Notes: generated from the letters alone by a model not told the origin. Positions 11,960 to 25,222 are shown, counted from the first letter of the stretch. The stretch is 64,000 nt of DNA from Branchiostoma floridae (GCF_000003815.2 NC_049992.1:541579-605578); one strand, 5' to 3'. Numbers and translations: made by a program.

Positions 11960-12070
11960 CACATACACAAAGACACACACATGTAGCCACACACACGCAC
12001 ACAAACACGCACATAGCCGCCACACTCACAGACACACAGACACAGTTACACACAAACAAACACACGATGA
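11960..12070. repeat. CA-rich low-complexity tract
   Basis: Interrupted ACAC steps run through this stretch (CACACACGCACACAAACACGCACA and similar in pieces). The open frames over it are artefacts of the simple sequence. Confidence 0.8.
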
Positions 12071-12737
12071 CAGGCACATTTTGTAAATTGTAGCACAATT
12101 TAGGCTGCTTCAGCCTGCGATATTGTGAATCAAATAATGTTCAAACCCGCCATGTCATTCCAAAAATTCCCTCTACACCAGGCACCCAGACGATCCTACA
12201 CGTACGCGAAAACCCGTGACGCAATTCCCGTCAGCCACCTGTCGACCCTTGCGCGAGCGCACGTGACTCGCTTTTCACACAAAAAATCAAAGCGTATTCG
12301 TGGAGCCCCAGGGCCTGTGTGTTGGTGTGTGTTGGAATGTTGCCAGACGGCCTGCTTGGGTTGGTCCTATATCATCTGTCCCTCAGGCTTTCAGCTATCA
12401 GCCTGCCTACTCTGTAGGGTTCCCTCTTCTACTGGGGGATTACCGCTCACTATCTGATGTATCTAAGCAGCCTATCTGGTGTATACAGTCCTCTGGGAGT
12501 CTCCTCTCCATCTTGTACATATGTATGTGTGCTTGCAGGAAAAAAGGGTAAAATTTAGCCAAATGGGAAGAATCATCGGGAATCATTTGTCCACAAATTT
12601 TGTTTACGTTTACGTTTCCCTTTATGTAGGCTGACTCTCCTGGCAAATTATTCTCAGTATTTTTGCCAAATGTTACTCTAAACAACCCCTGAGAAAGCCC
12701 TGGTAGAGGCTGGGGACTTATGGAAAATGTTACAGGA

Positions 12738-12955
12738 GGGTTAATCGCGGGGTGACCTAAATCCGTTGTGTTGCTTAACAATAACAGGGTATCCAGGGAT
12801 ATCAAGTCGATGGACAGTAGTTTCAAATTGTTTACTATTTTCAAAATATTGCGGTTTGAAAACATCATCTGTCGACTTGATATCCCTACATACATTGTTT
12901 TCAAAAAGAACGGATAAAGGTTACCCTACGGATAAAGGTGAACCGGTGTTATTTC
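12738..12955. mobile_element. palindromic MITE, GGTAACC/GATATCAAGTCGA family
   Basis: Left arm GGTGACCTAAATCCGTTGT pairs loosely with the right arm (AACGGATAAAGGTTACC). A second inner pair is GGGATATCAAGTCGA with TCGACTTGATATCCC. The same nested palindrome recurs at 32385-32590 and 61709-61920 with better outer arms (TTCACCTTTATCCG). No target duplication is clear. Confidence 0.75.
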
Positions 12956-13117
12956 TTGGGCAGGAAAATTGCTGTGGTGTATGAGCCCCAGCCAACTGAC
13001 CTACACAGACCACACCCTAAACCAGTAACAGCCCTCCCAAGCTGCGGATCATACCATTGTTGTGACCACAGGGCAAAGTCTGGCAGTCCTCTATACCAAA
13101 ACAAATCAGTCTAACAC

Positions 13118-13203
13118 AAGAACACACACACACATACACATACACAGACACACACACACACACAGACACACACACACACACACATACACACACACACACA
13201 CAT
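13118..13203. repeat. (CA)n microsatellite
   Basis: A run of ACACAC dinucleotides with occasional AGACAC and ATACAC interruptions. The short frames across it are not genes. Confidence 0.95.
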
Positions 13204-14138
13204 CAGTGATACACAAAATCTTCTGACCCAAAACAAGTGTTTAGATAGGATGCTAAAAATAGAACAAAAAGACTACAAGATAGCTATTAAACTGCTTTTC
13301 AGTTTTCTTAGCTTTTGTCTCCAGTCACCCCTGGCCTGGCCTGTCTCAAGCATTTAATTTTTACATCTGCCTTGCTGACTGTTTGGGAGCCCGTTTTGCT
13401 AGTTTTCTTAGATAAATATCTCATTTTAAGCATAACGAAATATATTTTCATTATATAATCTGAAAAAAAAAACCATTCATTGGAAGGAAGGGGGTGAAAT
13501 TTCTGTCTGTCCCAACGAAGAAATTTCTATACATGGGACGGAAGGGCAGGTTCTAGAGACAGAATCACAACACAAAACTGGGAAGACTCCCACAAATATT
13601 CACCATTATCTTCCATAGACAAGATAATATTGTACAGTGCGTAACAGTCACGACCAAAGCAGCTCAGAACAGGCACCATCTTGTACACAGTCATGACAAA
13701 AGAACCCCCCCCCCCCATATGATATGATCAATAATCCCCTACCCAGTGCCTAGCTGCCCCTCCGAGCGTCAATAATTCACACCCTGTCACCTGTAATGGG
13801 GAGGTCACCAGCCAGGCAGTCTGTCCAGTCTGGATACACAACTCCATATCCTACTAACATCACAAAACCCACTTAGTTTGAAATCACAAGAAGGATTCAA
13901 ACCCCTAGGAACATACGTAGAAACATAAGCTTTAGGCTGTTTAGCTTCGACAGTTTTAGCTTTTTACCTTTCATATCTGTGCATTATCTTGCAATCAGCT
14001 TCTAGGCATGAGTTTGTAAACAAAGATTATCTCAGGGTTGTGTACCAAGAAAGTACAGGGCAGCAGACTCTTCGTCTGAACAACACTCGGTTATATAGTC
14101 AACCAACAGTCTGTCTTTCTTTGGGGTGATTTGCTATA

Positions 14139-14318
14139 CAGTCAAAACTGTCTATAGCGGCCACTCAAGGGACCGGACAAATTTGGCCACTATAGACAGG
14201 TGGCCTCTGTATAGAGGTGGCAACTTGTAGATAAAATACCTAAGGGACCGACAAAAAGTGGCCACTATGGACAGGTGGCCCCTCTGTAGAGGTGGCCCCT
14301 AATACAGGTTTGACTGTA
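14139..14318. mobile_element. 180-bp MITE with TA target site (Tc1/mariner-like)
   Basis: Ends CAGTCAAAACTGTCTATAG and CAGTCAAACCTGTATTAG (complement of right end) are inverted, and TA flanks each side (14137-14138 and 14319-14320). The interior repeats GTGGCC, ACAGGTGGCC and GGGACCG(A/G)ACAAA. It matches the three tandem copies at 34946-35483 in the opposite orientation. Confidence 0.85.
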
Positions 14319-15217
14319 TTTGTATGAGCATCTGCAAATTTTCTAAGAGCTTCATTCTTGAAATTGTCTAATCAAATAAATCAATAGTATGGGATATACA
14401 GGTCCCATGATCCAAAACAAAAATTCTATGCCCCCCTCCCCCTTGTCGTGACCTCTATGCCCCCCTCCCCCTTACACGACCTCCACCATCAGTACCCAAT
14501 CAGTCTCCCATTGTTACCAGAAGGGACCTTGAGGAAACCTCTGGCACTCCGCAAATGCAGACAACTCCCCAGGCAGCCGTAAAGTCACATACCAAACGCC
14601 ATAAAACAAACTTCTTCTGCACGTCTGGTCCATTTTTCAACTAAAATTACACTTTTTTATATCTCTTTATTTTTTTCAAAACCTAATGTACCATAGCGTG
14701 AGACATACTCTCATCATATCCTCACAGACAAAATATCCGTAGACAACGTTGAGTCAACCTTCAAGATACTGCAAACTCTTATTTTTGTGGCAGTTTCGTA
14801 TTCCGAAGAAGAGTATAAAAAAGTTCGGAAGTTAAGAATATCTCTGTAACAGCAGAAATTGAAAAAAAAAAATATTAGAGGTGTCATAATTTCGCCAAAA
14901 AAAAAATGAGATAATAGAACCGCTGCGAACATTTCACGACTTACAGTAGCCAGGGCATAGACCGTGCCACTCCCTCCCCTCATTAATAATGAATCACCCC
15001 CGTCCTTTCGGTGGTCCTTCTGAATTTTTCATCGCATTAACGTTTCTGTCGCCACTTCTTGCGGCACTCCCAACCAGTGAATTATTCAGCGAGCGTACAA
15101 AGAAGGGTTGAACCAAGAGCGATTCCTCATAATCAGGGAATAACACATAGTAGTACTCATACATCAAGAAAGACTTTTCTGGGACAAGGCATCGGACTGA
15201 AAAACGGGCTTCCAACA

Positions 15218-15530
15218 CAGGGCTCGAAATACCACCTGCATTTGCAGGTTAGTGCAGGTAAAATTGGAGCTGTGCAGGTATTTCTGGTCTCTACCTGCAC
15301 CTATTAGGCTATTCTGCACTGGTCCATGTACTGGGTTTTATACATAAATGTCCTATAATGTAGGTGTATGTCACTATGTGGATTATTATTAGCTGCATTG
15401 ACTGTTACTATTGCCTATAAAGTATAAAAGAAAAAATAGCAATTTTAGTATGATCCATACTTTCTAAATTCACAGACTGAGGTGAAATTTGTCTGGTGCA
15501 GGTAATTTTCAATATAGCCTTGATCATTAT
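15218..15530. mobile_element. second copy of the 6001-6340 hAT-like MITE, right end lost
   Basis: It starts CAGGGCTCGAAATACC and is near-identical to the copy at 6001 for most of its length (CTACCTGCACC, ACTGGGTTTTA, GATGTAGG-like block, TATTGCC and so on). It stops before the right terminal repeat at about 15530. Confidence 0.75.
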
Positions 15531-15801
15531 TTTGCTTTAAGTTGACCTCAGTTGTGATGGGCCGTCACGTTTCAACCTCTAACCCCTAACATCAAACCAT
15601 GCATACCCTGCAATCCTACAGTCTTGCTATTTTGGTCACGTTTGCCACACGCAGGAGTTTGGTTATCATAGAGGCAAACCAAGCTTGGTACGGCAATGAA
15701 AAGAATACAAATCAGGCCTGCCTATGCAAAGTATCTGATCCCTGACATGCAAATCTCTTTCCCTACGCTACTTCTACTGCATTCTAATCCTGATCAATAT
15801 A

Positions 15802-16009
15802 CTGTAAATGCAGAAATGTTCGCGGTGGATTAATGTTCGCGGTTTTCGCGGCAGCCGTTTCACCGCAAATTTAAAACCACCGCGAACATTTTTCCATAAC
15901 AATAAGAGACTACAGTGTATGGTGCTAACGCGAAATTAAAACCACCGCGGAAAGTCCATTTTCCCGCTACCACGAAATTAAATCCCCGCGAACTTAAATG
16001 CATTTACAG
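15802..16009. mobile_element. 208-bp MITE, CTGTAAATGCA ends, TA target site
   Basis: The ends CTGTAAATGCA and TGCATTTACAG are perfect inverted repeats and TA flanks both sides (15800-15801 and 16010-16011), as in Tc1/mariner-type elements. The interior carries repeated TTCGCGGT, ACCACCGCGAA and TTTTCGCGG motifs in both orientations. A damaged copy lacking one end is nested at about 33584-33772. Confidence 0.85.
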
Positions 16010-16269
16010 TATGTTTACGTTCAGAATCTTATTTTTCTATGTACATGTGCACCTCCTGTGTTGTCATGGCTAGCCCTTTGCAACAGTTACAGCATAGTTC
16101 GGCAGCCCTGGCTTTCACAATAAATAAATAAATAAAAAAAACAATCGTTAGACCAGTTGTCTGTCTCAAAAATGCCGGCATCAGAATTTTAATGTCTGCA
16201 CAAAACTTGGCGATTCTTTAGCAATAGCATTGCAGACATTAGCAGCTTTGCACATGTTCCTAGCCTCAC

Positions 16270-19200
16270 ACTAATAACGGAAAAAGCAGGATTATTTTCG
16301 AAGCACCGTTGCACATTTTAAACATCGCCACTGTATGGTAATGAACACAGTTACGCAACGGACTGAGCATGCAACAAATGTGTTACCGGGGCATTTTACA
16401 TATCCACACGTCCAGTGAGTCTTTGTCAAAGGCCCCAGACCATAACACAGCAGCTTTAGACCATGAAACTGAGGATTTTGAGGCATCATCTCGTAGTTAA
16501 ATCATCACCGCTGTATGGTAATGTACGGTTACGCAAGCGACAGACGAAGTGTTGCGTATTCTCTCGGATAAAGCCTCCCCTGCGGCGTGACCGCCGTACC
16601 GTGCCGTCCCAAGGACGAACCTCGCCCCCCCGCCCTTTCTCTTCGCTGTCAGAGCCTTCATTAATTTCAACGTTAGAGAAAGGCGGTGTGTACACTGCCA
16701 CAACAAAAAGACACAGTAGTAGCTAGTGGGCCATGTTATAACTTACTACACTGTGCACAATGCAAGGATCAAGCCACCAAGTCAATTTTTCCTCCATTTT
16801 TCTTTTTCCTCACTCGCTTTCACAGTACTGGAAGTTAATTCTTGGGTTGGGGCATGGACGAAAGAAATGTTCGCACAACTGTAGTCTGTAGTTCTCACTT
16901 GATATTAGCTTAGATATTTAACCTCCTTGGCCAGTGTTACATTTTACTACACTTTTCCCAATTGCAGGATAAAACTTCTATTTTTCACCCGTTTTTTCTT
17001 TCAAACTTTCAAACCAGCTTGACAATACCAGCCGCATCCTAGGCGCAAAGACAATAGAATTGTTCCCTCAATTTTTCCAGTTTTGCCTGATTACCCTGGC
17101 TGAATTCTGGTGCAGCGAGGGTCCCTAAGGGGGCGAGAGAGAGCCACATCTAAGAACAATCCTGCATATTGATGAGCCCCATGCGCATAAGAATAGGCAG
17201 ACCGGTGTTCGCGCATTTTCATGAGTCAGACTCAGAGCCCTATCTTCTGCTCTCATTTACACGTCTGGAAGTTTCCCTTTCAGTTTTGTTATTCCATTCC
17301 AAACAGCATTTTGGACAAACTACATATTTTAAATTTGGAGCTTCCTATTTCAAAATCTATGTAGAGGACAGTTGGGATTATTTCTTCGCCCCCCTCCCCC
17401 CTTTCACATCGTCTCAGTATCTCTCTATTCATAAGACAATTCTTGATCACAACCACGCACATATCTGCTCAGTTTAAAACCCTCCCTCCTTTAGTTCTTG
17501 AATGGTATATCCTAAATTCCTTGCACATTTTACGATGCCTTTCCTGGAACTACCCGGCCATAAAACAATTCAATCTCATGATTAATACCACAGAATTCCT
17601 TGAAGCATTCCTTTCTCTGTCTAAGATAATTGTTTTATGAACTCTGTCAGGACTAAACCTTACCGGCCTCAAAACAATACAAGTAAACAGAGGGAGGGAA
17701 ACCCTATATGCTATATAATACGTCCTGATTAGTTCATTGGCCCAATTCAGTTCTGAAGCAGACTGGCTCCAAATGCAGTCAGAAGAAAAAAAATTTATTT
17801 TTTGTTTTCTGCTCAACTCCGGTACCTTTTTAGTTCCTTTCTTTTGTTGAAAGATTTCAGACTGTGCCACGGAACCAACAGCATTCAAGAACACACTGAA
17901 ATGATAGTAATTTTGTGCAAATCTCCCTAAAAATCAGAGCACTTACAGGCAGTACAAATCAAATTCGTGTGGCCAAAACAATAAAGGTGAAAAACAGAAC
18001 TAAACCGTAAACGTGTCATATTGTTGTTTTTTTTATCCTTATTTTCTTAGACGAAGGTCTCTTGGTGCTGGATGACAGACTGACACATGGTTCATTATCG
18101 AGTCAATTGTCTCTCATCTCAAGGAGCTTCGGAGTTGCTGAAAGTGTGTCTAGTAAGAAGTATGTTGAATTTTTTTCAACCTTTATCTAACCTTGATACA
18201 TCATTCGGCCTGAGCCGTTTTTCAAGATTTCAAGGGTGGAGGAGGTCAGAGGTCTAAATACCTTCTAAATACAATGCAGTACAGAAAAGAATTAGATACA
18301 ATTCAACATTCCATAGATACTTTCGTATTCAACATAATATCAGTCCATCTCATAGTCCATAGTTACATAATTTCTCGTCAAGTTCTTGAAAGACGATAAA
18401 GAGGGCGCCTGCCTCTGTGCGTGAATCTGTGCGTACTCGATGTACTGGGAGAAGGCTATGTAAGAGCAGGAAAGCACGGCACACTCTCTCCCATTAACAC
18501 GCCCCCCTCCCCCCATGGTCCTAATCCTATTTTCCAGTCTGTGCAAACACAATTGTCTGGAGATGCAAATTCCTCCTCAGAAGCTCCACCTGCACCTAGG
18601 CACACACACACCACAAATACTGTGCCTGATCAACGCTGGCCAAAAACATGCACATTTCCAAAGATGATCCAAGCCAAGAAATGTTGGGACTTCACAAAAC
18701 ACTGAACATAGGTGGAAGAAGCATAATTGTCTGTTAAATTTTTCTAGCTTTTGTTCAAAACCCAAGAAACTGCTAGGATAGAATATTCCAAAATTTCTAG
18801 ATACAATTTCTATTGTCGTCCTCTTAGCATTACCCTTCAAACATCAGATTCAAAATAACAGACAGAACACAACCACAGTATTCCTTACATGAACCCTACA
18901 AACTTCCTCAAGAAATATCAATATTCTAAGACCTGTACTATCTTCAAATGCCATATGGTCCTTCAGGCCAAAGCATGGCATTTTTCTGACCATTTCCTTC
19001 CAGCATTTTCTTCAAGAACACTCCTAACAGAAAACCCATAAAGGAAGGAATCCACATAAAACAGTTTTATCCCCAAGCAATTTTCCACGGCTTGCTATCA
19101 CCCCATCTGCTTTTGGACGGCAGGACAAAAAAACTTCTCATAAAAAGCAATTTCAAAGCTCGGTTCTATACAGGATATCGGCGACCGCGTGACCCACATG

Positions 19201-19330
19201 CTTATTGGCCAGTGGAAAACAGATAAATCCTAGATGGGCGCTCTATTCATCAATGGTCTGAGGCCTGGGCTGGGCTGAAAGGCCCTCCTCGGGTGGTCAC
19301 CAGGCTAAAGGATTTCCCTGTTCCCGAGCC
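16270..19330. other. no gene recognised
   Basis: Unique-looking DNA. A short direct duplication (CATCGCCACTGTATGGTAATG near 16324 in pieces and CATCACCGCTGTATGG near 16502) is the only structure I noted. Open frames at 17169-17477 and 17550-17894 have no recognisable domain. Confidence 0.4.
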
Positions 19331-19339
19331 ATCTGGGTC

Positions 19340-19890
19340 TTCTTGCTGTCAAACAATTGACAGAGTCTCTACTAGACTTCTTGTAATCTCCAACCAGATC
19401 CACGGTGCGTAATGTATAGTATCAAACTTCCCTCCGGTGCCCGTTTGACTCCCTTAGCCGGCTATACTCCTTGGCCAGCTTTGATACTATCTTATGGCAC
19501 CGTAGGATCTGCTTGGAGATTAGACTTCTTGGGCTGACTGCAAAATGGTTAATGTTGTCCACAAAGGCTGAAGACTTTGTCTGAGTCTCTACTACACTTC
19601 TTGGGCTGACTGCAAAATGGTTAATGTTGTATCTGGACCGTCTTGCATTCCAACAATGGACAGAGTAGAGTCTACAATACGAGTACTAGACTTCTTCTTG
19701 GGCTGATGGCAAAATGGTTCATGTTATGTCTGGATTTTCATGCTGTTAAACAATCCACAGAGACTATGCTAAACTCCTTGTTGGGTTGGTGGCAAAATGG
19801 TTTATGTAATATGTTGTATCTGGATCATCTTTGCTGTTAAACAATTGACAGAATCTCTACTGGACTTCTTCAAGGCTTCTGTCTGAAACA
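19340..19890. repeat. degenerate tandem repeat interrupted by a MITE
   Basis: The phrase CTTCTTGGGCTGACTGCAAA and its variants recur near 19525, 19596, 19693 and 19775. Each is followed by ATGGTT(A/C)ATGTT and a stretch ending in AACAATTGACAGAGTCTCTACT or similar. The first unit is split by the MITE at 19384-19522. Confidence 0.75.
19384..19522. mobile_element. 139-bp MITE, TAATCTCCAAGCAG family, exact 9-bp target duplication
   Basis: Left end TAATCTCCAACCAGATCC and right end (complement TAATCTCCAAGCAGATCC) form the inverted repeats. An inner pair is GATACTAT/ATAGTATC plus CCGGCTATACTCC. GACTTCTTG flanks both sides (19375-19383 and 19523-19531). Other units of the host tandem repeat have this nonamer once, as expected for an empty site. 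A 9-bp duplication fits Mutator-like elements. No transposase is present. Confidence 0.85.
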
Positions 19891-20614
19891 TCTGACCGTT
19901 TCCAAAATCATATTCTTTGGGTTTACAGTAAAATGGTTAATTTTGTCCATAGATCTAGGGCTGAAACCCTAATAAGCCTACCAAAGGAGGTATCCAAGCA
20001 ACCAGTCCTACCAGTTTTACTAGTATCATGTCATTTTTGGTATCCAGTTTTGTCATAATGCTAAATATATCAGAAGTCCTCAAATCTGCATAATTTCTGA
20101 TAGACTTATCGAGTACTCTACTTGCTATTTTGAGAACATGGACAAAAGTGGTACAAAAAAAATACACTTCTGAATGAACTAATTGGCAAAGTAGTATCCA
20201 ATATAATCATATGACATCAATAACTGCCGCCCTTTCTAAGGCTAGAGTTACAAAGGACAATTTTATCTATCTATATATAGATATGTAGCAATTTCTGTGG
20301 CTAATTTGAGCAAGATCCATATATCGCATACAAACACACACTCTTGCCATGGCTCAGCATCAAAAACATCAACTAGTCAGATAGGGAGGGGTAACGAAAG
20401 GGTCAGTGGTGTTTGAAGGACGTATTTGCTGGGGCATTAGCTAACACAAAGGGCTGTCCGCCGGTCGGACTTTGGTTTGAACACGTCGCAAACACGGCTA
20501 GCCAGAATTCCTCCCAGGCCTGAGTGAGTTGTTGCTTTTAATAGCTGTTACTAGAGCAAGAATAGTTGTCCTACGGAAATGCGATGGCTCTTTTGTGACT
20601 GATATATAATTAAA

Positions 20615-20740
20615 CCTGTACAGGTGACCGCCTCTACATAAGGACCACCTGACCAATGCAGCAGTCCCTTACGTAATTTTCCCATTGAATCCTGTCTTTA
20701 GTGAACACCTGTCCATATAGACAAGATTTTTTTGTCTCCT
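20615..20740. mobile_element. fragment of CAGTCAAACCTGT-type MITE
   Basis: AACCTGTACAGGTGACCGCC, CTCTACATAAGGACCACCTG, CAGTCCCTTACGTAATTTTC and GAACACCTGTCCATATAGAC follow the order of the intact MITE at 34946, but diverged. The terminal repeat is present on the left only. Confidence 0.6.
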
Positions 20741-22312
20741 GATCAATTTTCTTGTGCAGTTTTACTTTTAACTTCCCACAATTCTGTTTTATTCAATATT
20801 GTGATTCATGATATCTACACAGAGCCCGAATTCTTTTTGCTTGTCAAAATTATGAAGTTGTTTACATCTTTTCCAACAAAATTCTTCTTTAAATAACAGG
20901 CTACATAAGTTTTTGCTAGGCACTTATACAACCTCCTTGGTTTTTCCAGCCCCAGCCCCTGACAAGACTAGGCACACACAATAGACAAGTGTCCCTGTAA
21001 AGAGTCCAGTTGGGCTAAAAACGGCCTTCCGCCCTGCGAGTTTGGAGAATGTCACGCGGGCGGCAGACGTGCCGTGCGAACAGACACTTGTTGCGTCTGT
21101 CCGACCTGCCTACCTAATCAAGCATGCAGCGTGACTCGCCACAAATTTCTCTGTCCCTACAAATGCTACAAATTTCTCTGTTGCTACGTTAGCTTGTTGA
21201 TGAATTTTTTCTTCTCCTTACTTTAAGACCAACAACGTCTAGAAGAAAACAGTTCCTTTCATATTGGGTTGAATAAAGTAGGATATAGTCGCTGGCATTG
21301 AATTAGTTCAAATGACAGCAGACATACAAATTTCTCCATCTCTCTGCTACATGCTTGAAAATTGTGGCAAAAAAACAACCCTTACAACTCACAAGGAAAG
21401 CATCTATCCCTCTTGGTGCGTTAAGGTGTTTTCAACCCTTTGAGGTGTTGATTTAGCTTACGAGACCTTTAGTAAACAAAGTTCACAGCCTGTCCACTAC
21501 AATCAGTTTGTCCCTTTCTCGTGGGCTAGAAAAACCCAGACATCCATCCCTCTTACTGGGTTTGTGGGTTAAGGTCTTCTTAGCGCGTCTCTCAGCCCTT
21601 AAAGATGTTGATTTGGGTTAAGAGACTGTCTGCAGACTTGTATCCGGTCAGACACTTGTGTCCGGCACACCCTAGACAGGCCACTAGCCGGACAGACTGA
21701 CTGGCACCACCGGCCATACCAACATAATAGATATCCATAAAAACAGGTCAATGAGAGGGGGGGGAGGCAAATACACGTCACACCCACCCGGGTCGACACC
21801 CGACGGCAACAACAAGCCGCCGGCCACAGGACAGGCAGACGTGAGAGTACGCACACGCGGCGATCCGATCCTTTTAATCGTCTGTTGACGTCACAGGCTC
21901 GCCGGTTGACCCCAAGTTACCCCGGGCTCGTTACGCATACCGGCCCCTCCTACATTGTGTTTGTAGGAACCACAGATCAGGGAACGGGCAGTCTATACAC
22001 CCGGCAAACCGCAACCGCACAACGCATAAATCCAACCGCAGCAAACCAACGTGTTCCCCGGCGATTAAGCCTGGTAAAGCTGCTCTTTCACAATTGCTTG
22101 GAGGCACGAGAGACACATTCCTATGTTACGCATTGCTACCAAATGCACTAAACAAAGAGCCCTAATAAATAGAGATATGACACTACACAAAGGGCATTGC
22201 TATATACATATACTAATGTTATTCACCAGCAAAAGGCAACGAAAATGACACAAAAGTTGCTAAGACAACTGGAAATTGAGGATTCCTCAAAACGAAAGAT
22301 TCCTTCAACTCA
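20740..22312. other. no gene recognised
   Basis: Sequence without domain-bearing frames. AAGGTGTTTTCAACCCTTTGA and a related TTAAAGATGTTGATTTGGGT block form a weak duplication near 21424 and 21598. Nothing else is supported. Confidence 0.4.
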
Positions 22313-23460
22313 CAGTGTTCTCACCAGGCCTTTTCAGCATAGCGGGCCGATACGCTGTGGGCTGGAAAAATGACGCTGTAAAAAGCCCGCTACGCTGTAT
22401 TTTCACCCAGCGTAGCGGCCAAAAAATGGGGGAAAACTGGAAAAATACCGTACTAAAAATACGAAAGCACGTGCCAAGCACGCGCCTCCGCTGTTTCAGG
22501 AACTTTCAGCTCGAAGGGAGGTGTTTTACAGCACCCCGCGTACCGCTATCTCGCAGCCCCCACCCAGGACCGCCCCTTGCGCGGCGTGCGTTCTGTACTG
22601 TAAACAGAGAACCGGCACAAAACTTGTAAAAAGTTTCGGTTCAAGTCCGGTCAAAATCGGAACGGCAAGAAACGCTTCTTGGACTTGCACAAAAATAGCA
22701 CTTGTATACATTCCCTTTTATGTTGCAGTATACTTGTAAATCATCTAAAACCTTCCAAAGATCGAGAAATTTGCGTTGAGAAATGACGAAAAACATCGTG
22801 CCTGCATGCATGCAGACAGCTAGCGGTAATGGCGGCGAAAACATCGTAAAATCTCGCAAAAAATTCTCGCGAGATCTGATGCGTCTCTGTGACGTCAGGG
22901 GAAACTAGCGATCTCATTGGTTTAGGCAAAGACTTTAGGATAAACAACAGCAGCGACCGCCATTTTTGGAGCAAATTTTACCGTATTTTACCCCGAAAAT
23001 TTCTGCCGTTTTGGAGATTTTGCGGGCCCAAAACTCATATCAAAAGGAAGCAAAGGTATTCTTGTTGTTTTTACGTCCAACACCTCTTATGTGAACGCAT
23101 TATTCGTCCGCCGATCGCGAACTTGAAAGTCGGCCGGGGATGCCCCGGGCCGTGCCGAGCACATGTTTCTGCGTGTTTTGTTCTGTTTACGATGAAAAAA
23201 AATACGATGAAAACAGAGACTGTCAAAGTTGTTTATCTAGATAAAGTTGGTGGCAAACCGGACAATATTTATTAAAGTACGGTTGAGCTGAGTAAAGTAT
23301 GTTGTTTATGAGTTTTTAGTTGTCTTTGATGCTTTGACTCAAAGTATCGTTACGTCAAACTGCTACAATTATCGTATATATGCCCCTAAAAACTGATACA
23401 ATAAGCCTTCTGAATAGCCTAAAATGCAAGAGCTTCCGGGGGGCTTCGCCCCCCTGGGTC

Positions 23461-23491
<31 letters not shown>

Positions 23492-23556
23492 CGGGGGCCT
23501 TCGGCGTCCCCCGGACCCCTGCCCGACGCTGTGAAAAATTCCTGGTGAGAACACTG
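22313..23556. mobile_element. 1.24-kb TIR element with CAGTGTTCTCACCAGG ends
   Basis: Left end CAGTGTTCTCACCAGG and the complement of the right end CAGTGTTCTCACCAGG match for 16 bp. The pentamer ACTCA flanks both sides (22308-22312 and 23557-23561). CAGTG termini suggest hAT, although a 5-bp duplication is short for that superfamily. The interior has CpG-rich blocks and frames at 22889-23275 (+) and 22641-22859 (-) that show no transposase signature. The right subterminal region is very G/C-rich (next entry). Non-autonomous as far as can be seen. Confidence 0.7.
23420..23525. repeat. GC-rich hairpin cluster inside the TIR element
   Basis: Three adjacent stem-loops: GGGGGGCTTCGCCCCCC, GGGGCTCTGCCCC and CCGGGGGCCTTCGGCGTCCC followed by CCGG. 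They sit just inside the right end of the 22313-23556 element. Strong hairpin potential. Function unknown. Confidence 0.75.
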
Positions 23557-23561
23557 ACTCA

Positions 23562-25208
23562 TACAGTACTTGGTCCTAACACAAAAAGATAGACCGCCAG
23601 ACACAAGACATACCTGAGGGTACACTAATTCTAAGGAGGTTGAAAAAAAGGAACCTCCTTGACTAATTCTAAACAGCAAACGGCAACTAGACTAGTAAAA
23701 ACCACCGGAAGTTCACCGGAGTTTAAAACGTGACTGTGAGGTCCCTACTGCCATGCGTGTTGCGAAAGGCAGGCGTGTTGGCTTCATGCCAGGTCATCGC
23801 ATGTCACATGGTCGGTGTTTACCACCGCCCGACTAAAAATACCACCCTCACAGTAGCGTTAACTACTTCCATAGACACAACCCTTCAGCATATAACCTAT
23901 TTAACGCACCACTATGCTAACATCTGCTCTTTCTGACTGGATTTCATCTTACATGGATAAGTTACAAATTTGAATCTCTTTTCCGGAGGCTTCGACTTGA
24001 GAACCCTGCCCTTTAAATTAAGCGAACTCAAAGCAGAGACAAAAACTATTGTAGTGCAAACATCAAGGCTCGAGAGGAAATTATATTAATTTACGCAGCT
24101 TCTTTGAAAGCACCTTGAGATCCTTAACATTGTTACGACCGAATCGGCCACTAGAAAAGACATTTTCTCTTTCAAACAAGACCCCACCACTTGGGTAATT
24201 TGCTCACGTCAAGCGTAATTTACACAAAAACGAATCAATAGTCGTCACCGTGCCGAAGATTTCAAGAGATCCAACCCAGTGAAGGTGTAAAATGCATACA
24301 GAATACTCATGGAGAAACATCCACAACTAAAATCCATTCTTGTTAAGAGTATCTAAATCTATCTTCATAACAAATTAAGTGTGTAACGTTATAGCCAAAT
24401 TTTCAAGTTTTACACATACTATGATATAGATATATACATAAAATATACATAATGTGAAATATGTTATGCAACAGAAAAATAGAAACATCTGACATTCACG
24501 AGAAAAAAGGGTGTTTTTTTTTCATCAAAATTGAAATTGAAGACAACTTCCAAGAAAGACTGAACCTAGTGATTAGTTTACCCAGGAAAATGACAAATTT
24601 TTCCCAACAAAACACAAAAACACAACGTATCTTTACCGATGAAGAACTGTTGTTGTTTATGTTTTGCTTGTAAACAAGAAAACAAGCCCTGTCGTGTCCA
24701 GACCGGAGTTCATCTGCATAATTATTCCGTACAAACATCCGGCTGGCCCCCATCTTGTGCATAAATTAACCGGTCAGCGATGTGTATTGCAAAAACACAA
24801 AACCGACTTCAAAAACAAACCGGGCCCCGCAAAAAATACTTTTCCAGATGTGCGAGTTGAACAACAGTGTAGATTTGGAGTGTTTGTGTTAGACTGTGAG
24901 TTTGTAAAGGGGAGAGAAAAGTAGGAAGAGTGGACTGGGAAATACAGACGGGATATTTAGAGCAGACTGTCTCGCCGTTTATAATGAGCTCCCGGTTTAG
25001 CATCGCAGGGCCAGACAGGGATGTGTATTCGGCAACCAGCAAGGCCGTCTGTCCGATTTTCACTTGTTTTTCACCAAAAAACTTCAATTTTAACGTAGGA
25101 AAACTCTATTTATCCAAGCAGATATAAAAAGTAGCAAGGGTACGATACCCATTATATGAGCGGTTACAAATTTGTGGCAGTAGAAATGTTGCAAAAAAAT
25201 ATTGAGTA
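23562..25208. other. no exon recognised; putative intron-1 proximal sequence of Ski
   Basis: AT-rich sequence lying downstream (minus strand) of the Ski exon donor. No splice-acceptor-plus-frame combination resembling the Ski C-terminal region stands out. Open frames at 24496-24762 and 24809-25087 have no recognisable domain. Confidence 0.4.
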
Positions 25209-25222
25209 GCTAAAATAAATTA

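Noticed and set aside
22311-22317. CACAGTG, the RAG recombination-signal heptamer, at the edge of the 22313 element
   Set aside because: The CA belongs to the flanking sequence. The other end reads GTCAGTG, no nonamer is visible and no RAG-like frame lies inside. Not evidence for a Transib or ProtoRAG element.
22889-23275. 128-residue frame in the 1.24-kb TIR element
   Set aside because: No transposase or other domain recognised. Composition does not stand out from neighbouring non-coding frames.
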